A stretch of 64,000 bases of DNA from Synechococcus sp. PCC 7335 (GTDB lineage Bacteria; Cyanobacteriota; Cyanobacteriia; Phormidesmidales; Phormidesmidaceae): assembly GCF_000155595.1 (NCBI RefSeq), contig NZ_DS989904.1, positions 62,001 through 126,000 of the forward strand, read 5' to 3'. Made by a program: the position numbers and the translations under genes. Under the pieces are notes generated by a model, which ran no database searches, had not been told where the DNA came from, and was given only the letters and a program-made list of their open reading frames with translations. Numbering within the stretch: position 1 is the first letter of the stretch; each line of letters starts with the position of its first letter. Shown one piece after another: positions 26,445-35,972 of the stretch.

Positions 26445-28325
26445 TTAGTCGCTGGCTGGCTCTAACCAGCTATAAATTGGCGTAGACAACAACGCAGCTA
26501 CCTCGTCCGCACCGACCGCTTTATGAAATAGATAACCCTGACCATACTGGCAGCCTAGCTTTTGCAGTTGATTAAGCTGCGTGCTATTTTCGATACCCTC
26601 GGCTACCACTTCCATATTCATTGTCTTGGCCATACTAATAATCAGCGGGACAATTCCCAGGCTGTCTGGATCATCGGTGATTGACTTGACGAATAATCTA
26701 TCTACCTTCAAGCAGTCAACGGGTAGCTGGTGCAGATAGCTCAGCGCAGAATATCCTGTACCAAAATCATCGATACTTAATCGAATATTCTGCTGCTTTA
26801 GCGCCTGCAAGATTTCATCTACTAATTCATGATCTCCAATCAGAGCCCGCTCCGTTAGCTCCAACCTCAAGCGGTGTGCAGAGATACCTGCAGAGTCTAT
26901 ACAGTGCTGTATGTGGCTTAGAATAGAAGGCTGCAAAAGCTGCTCTGCAGCAATATTGACGCTAATCGTAATCTCGCTATCTAGCACACCGGCTTTTTCC
27001 CAGTCAGATATGTGCATGCAGGCCATCTTTAGGACCTGTGCGCCTAGCTCAACAATAAAGCCTGTTTCCTCTGCAAACGGAATGAAATCGTTGGGCGGAA
27101 TTAACCCTTCTACCGGGTGCCGCCAACGCACGAGGGCTTCAAAGCCGACTACCTTCATGCGCCTTATATCAATGATTGGTTGATAGTGAACCTCGAATTC
27201 TTCCCTTTGCAGGGCTAGGCGCATACCTGTCTCGAGATTCAATAGCTTCACAGCCAGATGGTGCATGCCCGGTTCAAACCAGCAATACTTGAGGTGCATG
27301 TGTGCTTTGGCTTGATACATCGCTACATCCGCATCGCGCAGCAAATGTTCTGCAGAAGCATAGCTGCTATCGCCCCATACCATACCAATACTGGCAGTAG
27401 AGAAAATATTGTGCCCAGCGAGCAAGAAGGGTCGAGAAAGGATTCCATAAACAGTTTCAGCAAAAGCAGTCACAGCCGTTTGGTCAGCAATACCTACTAG
27501 CAAAATACCGAATTCATCGCCGCCAAAGCGAGCTACCATATCGACTTCGACGTGCTTTTGCTCCAGGTTGGTAAGCCTACGAGCAATGCCTTTCAAAAGC
27601 TGATCACCAATGCGATGTCCCAACGAATCGTTGATCCTTTTGAAGCGATCACAATCTAGAAATAAAACTGCAAAGGACGTCTGGGGATCGTCTTGAGAAT
27701 GTGATATCACATTGTCTAAACGTCTTAAGAACGACGGCCGGTTGGGTAGACGAGTCAGGCGATCGCTTTGAGCTAGATCGAGCATTTGACTATGAGCTAG
27801 CTCAAGTAGCTGTGTTCTTTCATTAACACGTTTTTCTAGCTCAACATTGATCTGCTCTTGCCGCTTCCGGGCTAGCCGTAGCTCGATTTGCAACTGTACA
27901 CGAGCGATCACCTCCTCAGTCTGGAACGGCTTAGTCACATAGTCTGCCGCACCGCTGCGAAACGCTTGGATTTTATTGAGAGGAGCATCCAACGCGCTCA
28001 GAAAAATTACTGGAATATGAGCAGTAGCTGATACCGTGCGCAGCCGTCTGCAAACTTCGTGGCCATCCATATCGGGCATCATGATATCTAGCAGAATCAG
28101 AGCAGGTTGATGGCTCTGTGCCAGCATCAGCGCCTCAAGCCCGTTGGATGACTGAATGACTTCATAACCTGCAGAAGTCAGTAGTTTGGACAATACAAAT
28201 AGATTAGTCGGTGTATCATCAACAATCAAAATGCGGCCTAGCTGTTGGTTCACCATCTGACAAGAAGCAGACTGGAGCAAGCTAGGTGGAAAAGTCATAT
28301 GTGTTTCCGACAATGTTCTATCCAA
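26445..28325 (-). CDS. Response regulator with GGDEF and EAL domains
   Basis: A 626-residue cytoplasmic protein. A receiver domain (residues 30-145) has phospho-acceptor Asp80 in LILLDIMMPDMDG and Lys in YVTKPF. A coiled linker (150-185) leads to a GGDEF domain with intact FGGDEFG at 268-272. The EAL domain begins with FEALVRWRHP (396-398) and continues with ELTERALIGD, SIDDFGTGYSALSYLHQLPVDCLKVDRLFV and VVAEGIE. Both cyclic-di-GMP synthase and phosphodiesterase motifs look active. No histidine kinase is adjacent, so the input is unknown. Confidence 0.93.
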   Translation of the reverse strand: MDRTLSETHMTFPPSLLQSASCQMVNQQLGRILIVDDTPTNLFVLSKLLTSAGYEVIQSSNGLEALMLAQSHQPALILLDIMMPDMDGHEVCRRLRTVSATAHIPVIFLSALDAPLNKIQAFRSGAADYVTKPFQTEEVIARVQLQIELRLARKRQEQINVELEKRVNERTQLLELAHSQMLDLAQSDRLTRLPNRPSFLRRLDNVISHSQDDPQTSFAVLFLDCDRFKRINDSLGHRIGDQLLKGIARRLTNLEQKHVEVDMVARFGGDEFGILLVGIADQTAVTAFAETVYGILSRPFLLAGHNIFSTASIGMVWGDSSYASAEHLLRDADVAMYQAKAHMHLKYCWFEPGMHHLAVKLLNLETGMRLALQREEFEVHYQPIIDIRRMKVVGFEALVRWRHPVEGLIPPNDFIPFAEETGFIVELGAQVLKMACMHISDWEKAGVLDSEITISVNIAAEQLLQPSILSHIQHCIDSAGISAHRLRLELTERALIGDHELVDEILQALKQQNIRLSIDDFGTGYSALSYLHQLPVDCLKVDRLFVKSITDDPDSLGIVPLIISMAKTMNMEVVAEGIENSTQLNQLQKLGCQYGQGYLFHKAVGADEVAALLSTPIYSWLEPASD

Positions 28326-28915
28326 AAGACTAGGCTGACGAAACTGAACGCTCAGTTGTTCATTGATTCTTCATTCATGGAGCTATTTACTACACTTTCT
28401 AGAGATACCCTAGGTATGTCCTGCGATAGGTATGTCGTGCGAGTAGATAGCGGTCAGCCAAGTTAGTCTAGCGATACAGTAATACTGAACAAAACGGAAT
28501 ATCGCTATAGAAACCTGCCAAGTAGTTGTAAATCTGTCCTGAAAATCAGGTTCTAAAAATAGTTAGTTAGCTTAAGGTGATTGAACGATAGCTGTTGAAG
28601 ATAGCTTTCGAGTCACAAGAGATTAGCATTGGGGGTTATCTCTATTGTCATAGTTGAAGCTGCTATAAGAGCGAAGATTTAATAATTTGCTCAAATTTGT
28701 TAAATCCATATACTTAGCTACCACCCAAAATCATTTATTGCGCCCCACAGATATCTCCTTTAAAGAACTATGGGTCTTTTAGAAGACTATGGTTCGGTTT
28801 AATTAATTCTGGTTGATTAGGAAAACATAGTACCCAGCTGCTAGCTGAACTATTGATTTGTAAAGATAACAAGGCAGAGCTTTAGGAAATTGAAACGTTC
28901 CTTAATGATCAGCGC
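28326..28915. other. Intergenic, about 590 bp, no gene seen
   Basis: AT-rich sequence upstream of the GGDEF-EAL gene and downstream of the phosphatase gene. No frame has a family signature, no tRNA-like fold was found, and no long hairpin stands out. It is the largest non-coding stretch in the window and may hold the response-regulator promoter. Confidence 0.5.
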
Positions 28916-29386
28916 TTACTTAGGTTCAACCTCTGCAAGCAGTCCATCACAAGCATCCAAAAGCAGGTCAATCACATAGTCAAATCCCGCCTCGCCACCA
29001 TAATAAGGATCTGGAACTTCCTTATCACGATGACTTCGACAGTAGTCACACATCAGCTTTATCTTGTGGGCATAGCAGTTGCTTTCATCCAGATTCAGGA
29101 TATTTTGATAGTTGCTGTAGTCCATCGCCAGGATCAGATCAAAAGTCTCCAAATCGGCTGCTGTCAACTGTCTAGACTGGCCTACTAGCGTCATTCCTCG
29201 TCGCTGAGCGGCTACGTTCATTCGGCGATCGGGTGAACTGCCCACGTGATAGCTGCTAGTACCTGCCGAGTCGCACACGATTTTGTCACCTAACGATCGC
29301 TGGGCAACTAGATGATTCATAATGTTTTCTGCCGAAGGCGAGCGGCAGATGTTGCCTAAGCAGACAAAGAGAAGGCGGGTAGGCAT
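28916..29386 (-). CDS. Low-molecular-weight protein-tyrosine phosphatase
   Basis: A 156-residue phosphatase. The P-loop FVCLGNICRSPSAE near the start carries the catalytic CxxxxxR-S motif (LGNICRSP), and the general-acid Asp is in EVPDPYYGGEAGF. Length and motifs are typical of Wzb/PtpA-type enzymes, which act on tyrosine-phosphorylated proteins such as polysaccharide co-polymerases, or on arsenate in relatives. It is the last gene in line after murC, murB and ebfC. Confidence 0.93.
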   Translation of the reverse strand: MPTRLLFVCLGNICRSPSAENIMNHLVAQRSLGDKIVCDSAGTSSYHVGSSPDRRMNVAAQRRGMTLVGQSRQLTAADLETFDLILAMDYSNYQNILNLDESNCYAHKIKLMCDYCRSHRDKEVPDPYYGGEAGFDYVIDLLLDACDGLLAEVEPK

Positions 29387-29414
29387 AGACGCTCTTGTAT
29401 CTGGGGTTACTAAA

Positions 29415-29759
29415 CTACATTCCTGGTAGGCTCAGTCCACCTGTTAGCTCTTCCATCTGCTCACGCATGGTTGCTGTGGACTTGTTATATGCATCTAGCA
29501 TCGCCGCTTTGACCAGATCAGAAAGGACTTCTGCACCTTCGCCTAGAGCCTCTTCAGAAATCGCTACGCCACGCGGCTCTTGGTTGCCACTCATGATGAC
29601 TTTGACTAATCCACCACCAGCGGTGCCTTCAATCTCCATCTGCTCAAGTTCTTCTTGAAGGCGTTTTGCCCCTTCTTGAACCTGCTGTGCTTTTTTAAAG
29701 GCCTCGCTTAGCTCTTTCATTTTGCCAAGGCCGAATCCAAATCCTTGTCCTTTTGTCAT
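29415..29759 (-). CDS. ebfC: YbaB/EbfC-family nucleoid-associated protein
   Basis: A 114-residue dimeric DNA-binding protein. The N-terminal helix with a Gly/Phe-rich start ([23 protein letters not shown]) leads to the family block [33 protein letters not shown]. The C-terminal helix is [29 protein letters not shown]. It may help organise the nucleoid; in cyanobacteria a homologue also influences heterocyst genes. It lies 28 bases upstream of the phosphatase gene. Confidence 0.92.
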   Translation of the reverse strand: MTKGQGFGFGLGKMKELSEAFKKAQQVQEGAKRLQEELEQMEIEGTAGGGLVKVIMSGNQEPRGVAISEEALGEGAEVLSDLVKAAMLDAYNKSTATMREQMEELTGGLSLPGM

Positions 29760-29789
29760 GGCTCTTTAGTTTGTTTGATAAATCGACTG

Positions 29790-30776
29790 TCAAACTATAG
29801 CACTGGCTCGGGGGGAGTCGAAGCTGGGAGAGTCGAAGTCACCAATGATTTTGACTTCGGGTTCGAGTCGGATACCGTTACGCTCTTCAATCACAGCTTG
29901 GGTGTAATGAATTAAAGCGAGAACGTCATCAGCCCGGGCACCTCCTAGGTTGACAATAAAATTGGCATGAAGGGTGGAAGTTTGGGCCTTACCAATTTGG
30001 TGGCCCTTAAGTCCGGCTGCCTGAATTAGGCTACCGGCACTGTGATGTAAAGGATTGCGAAAGACGCTGCCACAGTTAGGAAGGTGGTAGGGCTGAGTTT
30101 TTCGCCTTGATCTTAGGTCGCTAGCTGTAGCCGCTTTGATTTGGGTAGGATCGTGGCCAGGACTGAGCTGAAAAGTAGCCGAAACGACGGTGCGATCGCT
30201 CCCCTGAAGATTAGACGTTCGATATCGAAAGCCTAAGTCAGCAGGCGTTAAGGTGCTCAGTGTGCCATCAGGATCAACAACTTCGGTCTCTACTAGAATG
30301 TCGGCCGTTTCTCCGCCATGGGCGCCCGCATTCATTACAACGGCTCCGCCGACAGTGCCTGGAATACCAATAGTCCATTCAAACCCTTTGAGCCCCTGAC
30401 GAGCCGCTTTCCAGGCCAACGACGACCAAGGCTCTCCGGCAGCAGCGGTCACTCTACCGGTAACTGCATCGAAGCAACTCTGTCTGAGCGCTCTGGTGCA
30501 AACAACTAGACCGGGCAAGCCGCGATCGCTAATCAACAGATTCGACCCTGCTCCTAGCATAGTGACACTCAATTCTCTTGTTCTTGCCCAAGCCAAAGCG
30601 GATCGTAGCTGAGCGACTGTCTTTGGCAGCACTAGCCACTCTGCCTTGCCTCCGACCCGTAAGCTGGTAAGTTTGGCGAGTGGCGCCCCGGCGATGATAT
30701 TGAGGTTTGCTTGAGCAGCGTCTACACCAGAAGCATCTGAATGCAAGCTGTCTACAAGTTGTACGTTGTCAGCCAT
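29790..30776 (-). CDS. murB: UDP-N-acetylenolpyruvoylglucosamine reductase
   Basis: A 328-residue flavoprotein making UDP-N-acetylmuramate for peptidoglycan. Type I/II MurB motifs are LTSLRVGGKAEWLVLP, VTMLGAGSNLLISD, GFEWTIGIPGTVGGAVVMNAGAHGGE, the Tyr region FRYRTSNLQGS and the catalytic Ser in PNCGSVFRNP. It follows murC by about 48 bases in the same direction, the common cyanobacterial pairing. The last 15 residues are a variable tail. Confidence 0.95.
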   Translation of the reverse strand: MADNVQLVDSLHSDASGVDAAQANLNIIAGAPLAKLTSLRVGGKAEWLVLPKTVAQLRSALAWARTRELSVTMLGAGSNLLISDRGLPGLVVCTRALRQSCFDAVTGRVTAAAGEPWSSLAWKAARQGLKGFEWTIGIPGTVGGAVVMNAGAHGGETADILVETEVVDPDGTLSTLTPADLGFRYRTSNLQGSDRTVVSATFQLSPGHDPTQIKAATASDLRSRRKTQPYHLPNCGSVFRNPLHHSAGSLIQAAGLKGHQIGKAQTSTLHANFIVNLGGARADDVLALIHYTQAVIEERNGIRLEPEVKIIGDFDSPSFDSPRASAIV

Positions 30777-30823
30777 TTTCGCCAGCTATCTTTTTGAGCA
30801 TTTATCTAGGTCAGTAGCGCCTC

Positions 30824-32368
30824 CTAAGTAAGTGCGGCTTCAGGCGCAGGCACGGAGGTATAGGCAGCCATCACTTCAGGAATAATCTGGTTGAGGTTGC
30901 CAGCCGTTAGGAAAATCACGATATCGCCTGAGCTTAGGCTCGTCATCAGCACTCGCTTGGTATTTTCTAACGTGCCGCAATACTCAGTGCTAGGTAAGTG
31001 CTGAGCGATCACATCTGCTAGTTTTTCACCGGTAATCCCAGTGAGATTAGCTTCGCCGGCGCTGTAGATATCAGTGACTAGCAGGCGGTCAGCTCCTTCA
31101 AAGCAAGTAGAGAATTCGCTCAGCAAGGTCGTTGCCCGGCTATAGCGATGAGGTTGAAAAACGGCAACAATCCTACGCCCGCGGCCTGATGGCAACTGTT
31201 GAGATCGTTGAACTTGAGCAGCAGCTAGCGTTGCTTTGATTTCGCTAGGGTGGTGGGCATAGTCATCAACAAACAAAATCTCGTTGTGAAAGCCACGGTG
31301 CTCAAATCGGCGACGGGCTCCTTTAAAGTTAGGCAGATGAGTTTGGATGCTCTCAAAGCTAACGTGCAGCAGTCGTGCTACCGCGATCGCTGCTAGGGTA
31401 TTACTCAGATTGTGCAGACCTAAAAGCGGAATGGTGAGATTCCCCAAGAGCTTTCCTCGCTCCAAGATATCGGCAGTCATACCATCAGCAGTCTCGACGA
31501 TATTAATGGCTTTGTAGTCAGCCTTAGCCTCTGCCTCTACGCTATAGGAAATAGTCGGCTGGATGCGATCGCGCACTGTCGGACAATCAATCGAACCCAC
31601 CACCGTTTTACACTTGGTGACAAACTGATCGAAGATAGCCACTACCTGATCGAGACTAGTGTAGTGGTCAGGATGATCAAGCTCGATGTTGGTAATCACC
31701 CCAATCTGAGACGACAGCTTGACTAGAGATCCATCTGATTCATCCGCCTCAGCAACAACGTAGTCACTCTGACCAACGTAGGCGTTGCCACACCAGGCAC
31801 TGACCTCCCCACCAATAATAATCGTCGGATCAACGCCGGCTTTGAGTAGCAAATAACCGGTGATGCTACTTGTGGTGGTTTTGCCATGAGTACCGGCGAT
31901 CGCAATGCCTTTTTTCTCATTCATTAGCGCCGCCAAGATATCCGATCGATGAAAGATCGGACACCCCAAAGCCAGTGCCTGTTTATACTCCGCGTTGCTC
32001 TCACCGATGGCTGTCGAGCAAACTACCTGAGGTAGCATCGTCTGGAGTACTCTGGCCTCCTTTGGCAGCACCGTGACATTCTCAACTGTTAAAACTGCTT
32101 GCCGCCCTTCGGCTTTCTCTTTGTCCTTATTTGTAAAAAAGTCTAAATTCTCTGCTCGTTGCTGATTGAAAATATGCGCCCCTTGATTCGCAAGCCGCTC
32201 AGTAATATGGCTCAAACGCAGATCAGATCCTGAGACCTTCAGCCCACGGCTTGCTAAAACATGCGCCAGAGCCGACATCCCAATTCCACCAATTCCAATA
32301 AAGTGAAACGGTCTGCCGCTGAAATCTACTGAATTCAGCATGTTTAATTTCCCCTCAAGCCGTGGCAC
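30824..32368 (-). CDS. murC: UDP-N-acetylmuramate--L-alanine ligase
   Basis: A 514-residue Mur ligase adding L-alanine to UDP-MurNAc. FHFIGIGGIGMSALAHVL is the N-terminal nucleotide-sugar domain, AIAGTHGKTTTSSITGYLLL the ATP loop, and VAEADESDGSLVKL and NIELDHPDHY the catalytic blocks. GARRRFEHRG and VDDYAHHPSEIKATLAAA follow in the C-terminal domain. An extra segment of about 25 residues (NKDKEKAEGRQAVL) interrupts the first domain, lengthening it slightly. It heads the murC-murB-ebfC-phosphatase run. Confidence 0.95.
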   Translation of the reverse strand: MPRLEGKLNMLNSVDFSGRPFHFIGIGGIGMSALAHVLASRGLKVSGSDLRLSHITERLANQGAHIFNQQRAENLDFFTNKDKEKAEGRQAVLTVENVTVLPKEARVLQTMLPQVVCSTAIGESNAEYKQALALGCPIFHRSDILAALMNEKKGIAIAGTHGKTTTSSITGYLLLKAGVDPTIIIGGEVSAWCGNAYVGQSDYVVAEADESDGSLVKLSSQIGVITNIELDHPDHYTSLDQVVAIFDQFVTKCKTVVGSIDCPTVRDRIQPTISYSVEAEAKADYKAINIVETADGMTADILERGKLLGNLTIPLLGLHNLSNTLAAIAVARLLHVSFESIQTHLPNFKGARRRFEHRGFHNEILFVDDYAHHPSEIKATLAAAQVQRSQQLPSGRGRRIVAVFQPHRYSRATTLLSEFSTCFEGADRLLVTDIYSAGEANLTGITGEKLADVIAQHLPSTEYCGTLENTKRVLMTSLSSGDIVIFLTAGNLNQIIPEVMAAYTSVPAPEAALT

Positions 32369-32678
32369 ATCAAAATAATCAGGCGTATCATAACAGGAAT
32401 CTCCAGTGCGACCCTAGCTAACCTCATTCGACCTTACTCGACTAAGCATTTAGATAGGTATTCATACATAGCCTCTTCAAGTCAGAACATACCCATTACG
32501 GGTTTTATGTATCAAACTACGTTGAAACGCCAACCTCGACATCTCTCTCATCTTTACTAATAGGTATAAAGACCTAAGTAAGAAATGCAGGTGACGATGA
32601 TGCGATATGATTAGGGTTGCTTATAGAGACTTAACTTTAAGTCATTTTCTGTATCTGAAAATACGAGGTTAGCGCGCA
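32369..32678. other. Intergenic between divergent murC and gap2
   Basis: About 310 bp that must hold both promoters. Sequences such as TAGGTATAAA near 32562 resemble -10 elements, but none is decisive. No small gene or RNA fold was found. Confidence 0.45.
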
Positions 32679-33695
32679 GTGGTTAGAGTAGCAATTAATG
32701 GTTTTGGGCGAATTGGCCGGAACTTCCTACGGTGTTGGTTGACACGCGAAAACAGTAATCTGGAACTGGTTGCTGTCAACAACACATCAGATCCTCGGAT
32801 CAACACCCACCTGTTGAAGTACGACTCTTTGCTCGGTCGGCTAGATGCAGATATCTCATACGATACCGACACAATGACTGTGAATGGCAATGTCATCAAG
32901 TGCTACTCGGATCGCAATCCTAGCAACCTCCCTTGGAAAGAATGGGACATTGATCTGGTCATCGAGTCCACAGGTGTTTTCAATAGTGAAGAAGGTGCTT
33001 CTCGTCACATTGAAGCAGGTGCTACCAAAGTTTTGATCACCGCGCCTGGGAAAGGTGGGCATGTTGGTACCTACGTCATGGGCGTAAACGATCAAGACTA
33101 TGCACACGATAAGCAAAACGTCATCAGCAACGCCAGCTGTACCACTAACTGCTTAGCTCCGGTTGTTAAAGTCATCAACGACAACTTTGGCATTGTCAAA
33201 GGCACAATGACCACTACTCACAGCTACACAGGCGATCAGCGAATTTTGGATGCGAGTCACCGCGATCTCCGTCGGGCGCGGGCCGCGGCTGTCAACATTG
33301 TTCCGACAACTACTGGCGCAGCTAAAGCAGTTGCCTTAGTCATTCCAGAAATGTCTGGGAAGCTGAACGGAATTGCACTACGTGTACCGACCCCTAACGT
33401 TTCTATCGTCGACTTAGTGGCTCAAGTCAGTAAAAAGACAATCACTGACGAGCTGAACGATGTGCTCAAGCATGCCGCTGAGACTAATATGAAAGGCATC
33501 TTAGGCTACACCGAAGAGCCTTTAGTCTCTGTCGACTTCCGTAAAACAAACGTCTCTGCAACTATTGACTCTCAGCTATCTTTAGTGATGGACGGCGACA
33601 TGGTCAAAGTCATCGCCTGGTATGACAACGAGTGGGGATACTCTCAGCGCGTTGTTGATCTTGCGGAATTGGTTGCTAGCAAGTGGGAAGGTTAG
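32679..33695 (+). CDS. gap2: Glyceraldehyde-3-phosphate dehydrogenase, photosynthetic type
   Basis: A 338-residue GAPDH starting at GTG ([20 protein letters not shown]), with GAGG about 12 bases upstream. The NAD(P)-binding GFGRIGRN, catalytic Cys in [36 protein letters not shown] and [12 protein letters not shown] are all present. [19 protein letters not shown] suggests the Gap2 (Calvin-cycle, dual cofactor) group, since Asp32 of strictly NAD enzymes is replaced by Asn in VAVNNTSDP. It reduces 1,3-bisphosphoglycerate in carbon fixation and gluconeogenesis. Confidence 0.94.
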   Translation: MVRVAINGFGRIGRNFLRCWLTRENSNLELVAVNNTSDPRINTHLLKYDSLLGRLDADISYDTDTMTVNGNVIKCYSDRNPSNLPWKEWDIDLVIESTGVFNSEEGASRHIEAGATKVLITAPGKGGHVGTYVMGVNDQDYAHDKQNVISNASCTTNCLAPVVKVINDNFGIVKGTMTTTHSYTGDQRILDASHRDLRRARAAAVNIVPTTTGAAKAVALVIPEMSGKLNGIALRVPTPNVSIVDLVAQVSKKTITDELNDVLKHAAETNMKGILGYTEEPLVSVDFRKTNVSATIDSQLSLVMDGDMVKVIAWYDNEWGYSQRVVDLAELVASKWEG

Positions 33696-33760
33696 TCCCT
33701 GCTGTAGGTCGTTACTTTTGATCTCGGTGAAAAAGCGGATAAAACAGCATAGGAAAGAGA

Positions 33761-33788
33761 AGCAGGGGCCAAGCGCTCCTGCTTTTTT
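33761..33788 (+). terminator. Rho-independent terminator after gap2
   Basis: AGCAGG (33761-33766) pairs with CCTGCT (33778-33783), followed by a T-run (CTTTTTTAT). It lies about 65 bases past the gap2 stop. Confidence 0.8.
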
Positions 33789-33882
33789 ATACGTTAGGCT
33801 TTTATAGCTGTGCTTTCTATATCTTTTATATTTTTCTATAGCTCACCGTTGCCTCATACCGTTGATTTTTACTGATTGATTT

Positions 33883-35502
33883 GTGCCTAACTCTGTTTTC
33901 TCATTAGAAAAGTGTTTGTTTACACCTGCGGCCTCAGTGGCGGATGCGGTGCCATTAATCTATGCATTTCCGAACGAATACAGCGTTGGTATCACCAGCT
34001 TGGGCTATCAAGTGGTGTGGTCAATACTGGCACAAAGAGCAGATATTGAAGTGAGTCGTCTGTTTACCAACGCGCGCGAGTCAATGCCAGTGCGAGCGGA
34101 ACTGATGGGATTTTCCCTGTCTTGGGAGCTGGACTATGTCAATGTACTAGACCTGCTAGAAGATCAGCGCATTCCTATAAGAGCCAAGGAGAGAACAGCA
34201 GATCACCCTTTGGTATTTGGCGGTGGGCCAGTTTTAACGGCTAATCCAGAACCGTTTGCGGCCTTTTTCGATGTCATTCTGCTAGGTGATGGCGAAACGC
34301 TGCTGCACGATTTTCTAGACGAGTATCAGCGGGTACGGCATGCCGACAGATCAGCTCAACTCAAGGCGCTGGCGCAGGTTCCAGGCGTTTATGTTCCCGA
34401 ACTTTATGCGGTGACTTATGTCTCTAAATTAGGACCGATTGCTGCTATTGCGCCTATCGATAAAGAAGTGCCTGCTGTCGTCAAAAAGCAAACCTATCGC
34501 GGCAATGTGCTATCGGCTTCAACAGTAGTGACCGAAAAAGCTGCCTGGGAAAATATCTTTATGGTAGAGGTGGTGCGTAGCTGTCCGGAGATGTGTCGGT
34601 TTTGTCTGGCGAGCTATCTGACCCTACCGTTTCGAGCGGCTAGTATCGAAGCCTCGCTGATTCCAGCGATCGAGAGAGGATTGCAGGCAACTAGGCGGCT
34701 GGGGCTGTTAGGCGCATCGATTACACAGCATCCTGAGTTTGAAGCGTTGCTGGACTATCTCAACCAGCCTCAGTATGACGATGTGCGGCTAAGTATGTCG
34801 TCGGTGAGAACAAATACAGTCAACCAAAAGCTTGCAAAAACTTTGGTCACTCATGGCTCTAAGTCAATCACAATCGCCATCGAAAGCGGCTCCCAAAAGG
34901 TGCGCGATATTATCAACAAAAAGCTGAATACTGATGAGATTGGAACCGCAGCGCATCAGGCTAAATTGGGTGGACTAGCCTCGTTGAAGCTATACGGTAT
35001 GGCTGGCGTACCTGGGGAAAATGAGGACGATCTTGACCAAACGGCGGCGCTGATGATTACGCTCAAAAAGCAGGTACCCGGTCTAAAACTGACGCTAGGA
35101 TGCAGTACATTTGTGCCCAAAAGTCATACGCCGTTTCAGTGGTATGGTGTCAACCCGCAAGCAGAGAAGCGACTCAAGTTTTTGCGTAAGCGGCTCAAAC
35201 CTTGTGGCATAGATTTTCGGCCGGAAAGCTATAGCTGGTCCGTAATTCAAACGCTCATTTCAAGAGGCGATCGCAGACTTGCCGATTTACTAGAGCTCAC
35301 ACGAGGCTATGGCGACACTTTGGGCAGCTATCGCCGTGCGTTCAAGGCGCTAAAAGGAACTTTGCCACCCCTAGACTTCTATGTATATGAGCAGTGGTCA
35401 ACTGAACAGGTACTCCCCTGGGACCATCTAGAGGGCCCTCTACCAAAAGCTACTCTAGTCAAGCATTTGATAGAAGCTGAGACGCATATGCAGTCGATTT
35501 AG
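33883..35502 (+). CDS. B12-binding-like radical SAM protein
   Basis: A 539-residue protein with a GTG start. An N-terminal cobalamin-binding-like region (FPNEYSVGITSLGYQVVWSILAQRADIEVSRLF and VFGGGPVLTANPEPFAAFFDVILLGDGE) precedes a radical SAM domain from about residue 215. Its cluster motif is CPEMCRFCLASYLTLPFR, a CxxxCxxC. ITIAIESGSQKVRDIINK and LKLYGMAGVPGENEDDLDQTA are typical TIM-barrel strands. Related cyanobacterial proteins are annotated only as radical SAM; the reaction is unknown. It follows gap2 but is separated from it by a terminator. Confidence 0.86.
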   Translation: MPNSVFSLEKCLFTPAASVADAVPLIYAFPNEYSVGITSLGYQVVWSILAQRADIEVSRLFTNARESMPVRAELMGFSLSWELDYVNVLDLLEDQRIPIRAKERTADHPLVFGGGPVLTANPEPFAAFFDVILLGDGETLLHDFLDEYQRVRHADRSAQLKALAQVPGVYVPELYAVTYVSKLGPIAAIAPIDKEVPAVVKKQTYRGNVLSASTVVTEKAAWENIFMVEVVRSCPEMCRFCLASYLTLPFRAASIEASLIPAIERGLQATRRLGLLGASITQHPEFEALLDYLNQPQYDDVRLSMSSVRTNTVNQKLAKTLVTHGSKSITIAIESGSQKVRDIINKKLNTDEIGTAAHQAKLGGLASLKLYGMAGVPGENEDDLDQTAALMITLKKQVPGLKLTLGCSTFVPKSHTPFQWYGVNPQAEKRLKFLRKRLKPCGIDFRPESYSWSVIQTLISRGDRRLADLLELTRGYGDTLGSYRRAFKALKGTLPPLDFYVYEQWSTEQVLPWDHLEGPLPKATLVKHLIEAETHMQSI

Positions 35503-35562
35503 GAACGCTCCTTTATCAAAAAGCCAGCCTCCTTATAGCTATCTATCGTCTTTATCCGATGA

Positions 35563-35581
35563 CTTTAGCCATCAGCTAAAG
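35563..35581. terminator. Hairpin between convergent genes
   Basis: CTTTAGC (35563-35569) pairs with GCTAAAG (35575-35581) over a CATCA loop, between the radical SAM gene and the small gene transcribed toward it. No long T-run follows. Confidence 0.45.
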
Positions 35582-35587
35582 CTGTAG

Positions 35588-35806
35588 TTACTGTAAACTC
35601 TGTAGTCTTCGACTTATTTGCCGTCGTTCTTTGAAGCGTCGAATTTGCCTAAAGATGATGCAAGGCAAGGTCACAGGGCTAAGCAGAGTCGCAACCAAGA
35701 TAAACAGAACGGCTTCAGGCGATAGCACGGCATCCTCGTCATTCACGAATGCAATCAGGACGCTGATAAGAGTAATACCAGCTATTGCGTAATAAAAAGT
35801 GGTCAT
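35588..35806 (-). CDS. Small two-helix membrane protein, unknown function
   Basis: 72 residues with a helix at FYYAIAGITLISVLIAFV, a short acidic loop (NDEDAVL), a second helix at AVLFILVATLLSPVTLPCIIF and a strongly basic tail (RRFKERRQISRRLQSL). The topology suggests an integral membrane protein with a cytoplasmic basic tail. I do not recognise the family. It stands alone between the radical SAM gene and mnmH. Confidence 0.6.
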   Translation of the reverse strand: MTTFYYAIAGITLISVLIAFVNDEDAVLSPEAVLFILVATLLSPVTLPCIIFRQIRRFKERRQISRRLQSLQ

Positions 35807-35972
35807 CTTTTTTAGAGGCTTGGTCTTCTACGGTTTGCGCACCCAGAGTTTACCCACTCAGATAAGAGAGACCGATAGATAAATACTGTTACAGATCTCA
35901 ATATGTGATGAATTGAATGTGCCTATCGTAGCCTAAGCAAACTTTCATGTGGTCAGACTATAGACAGAATTA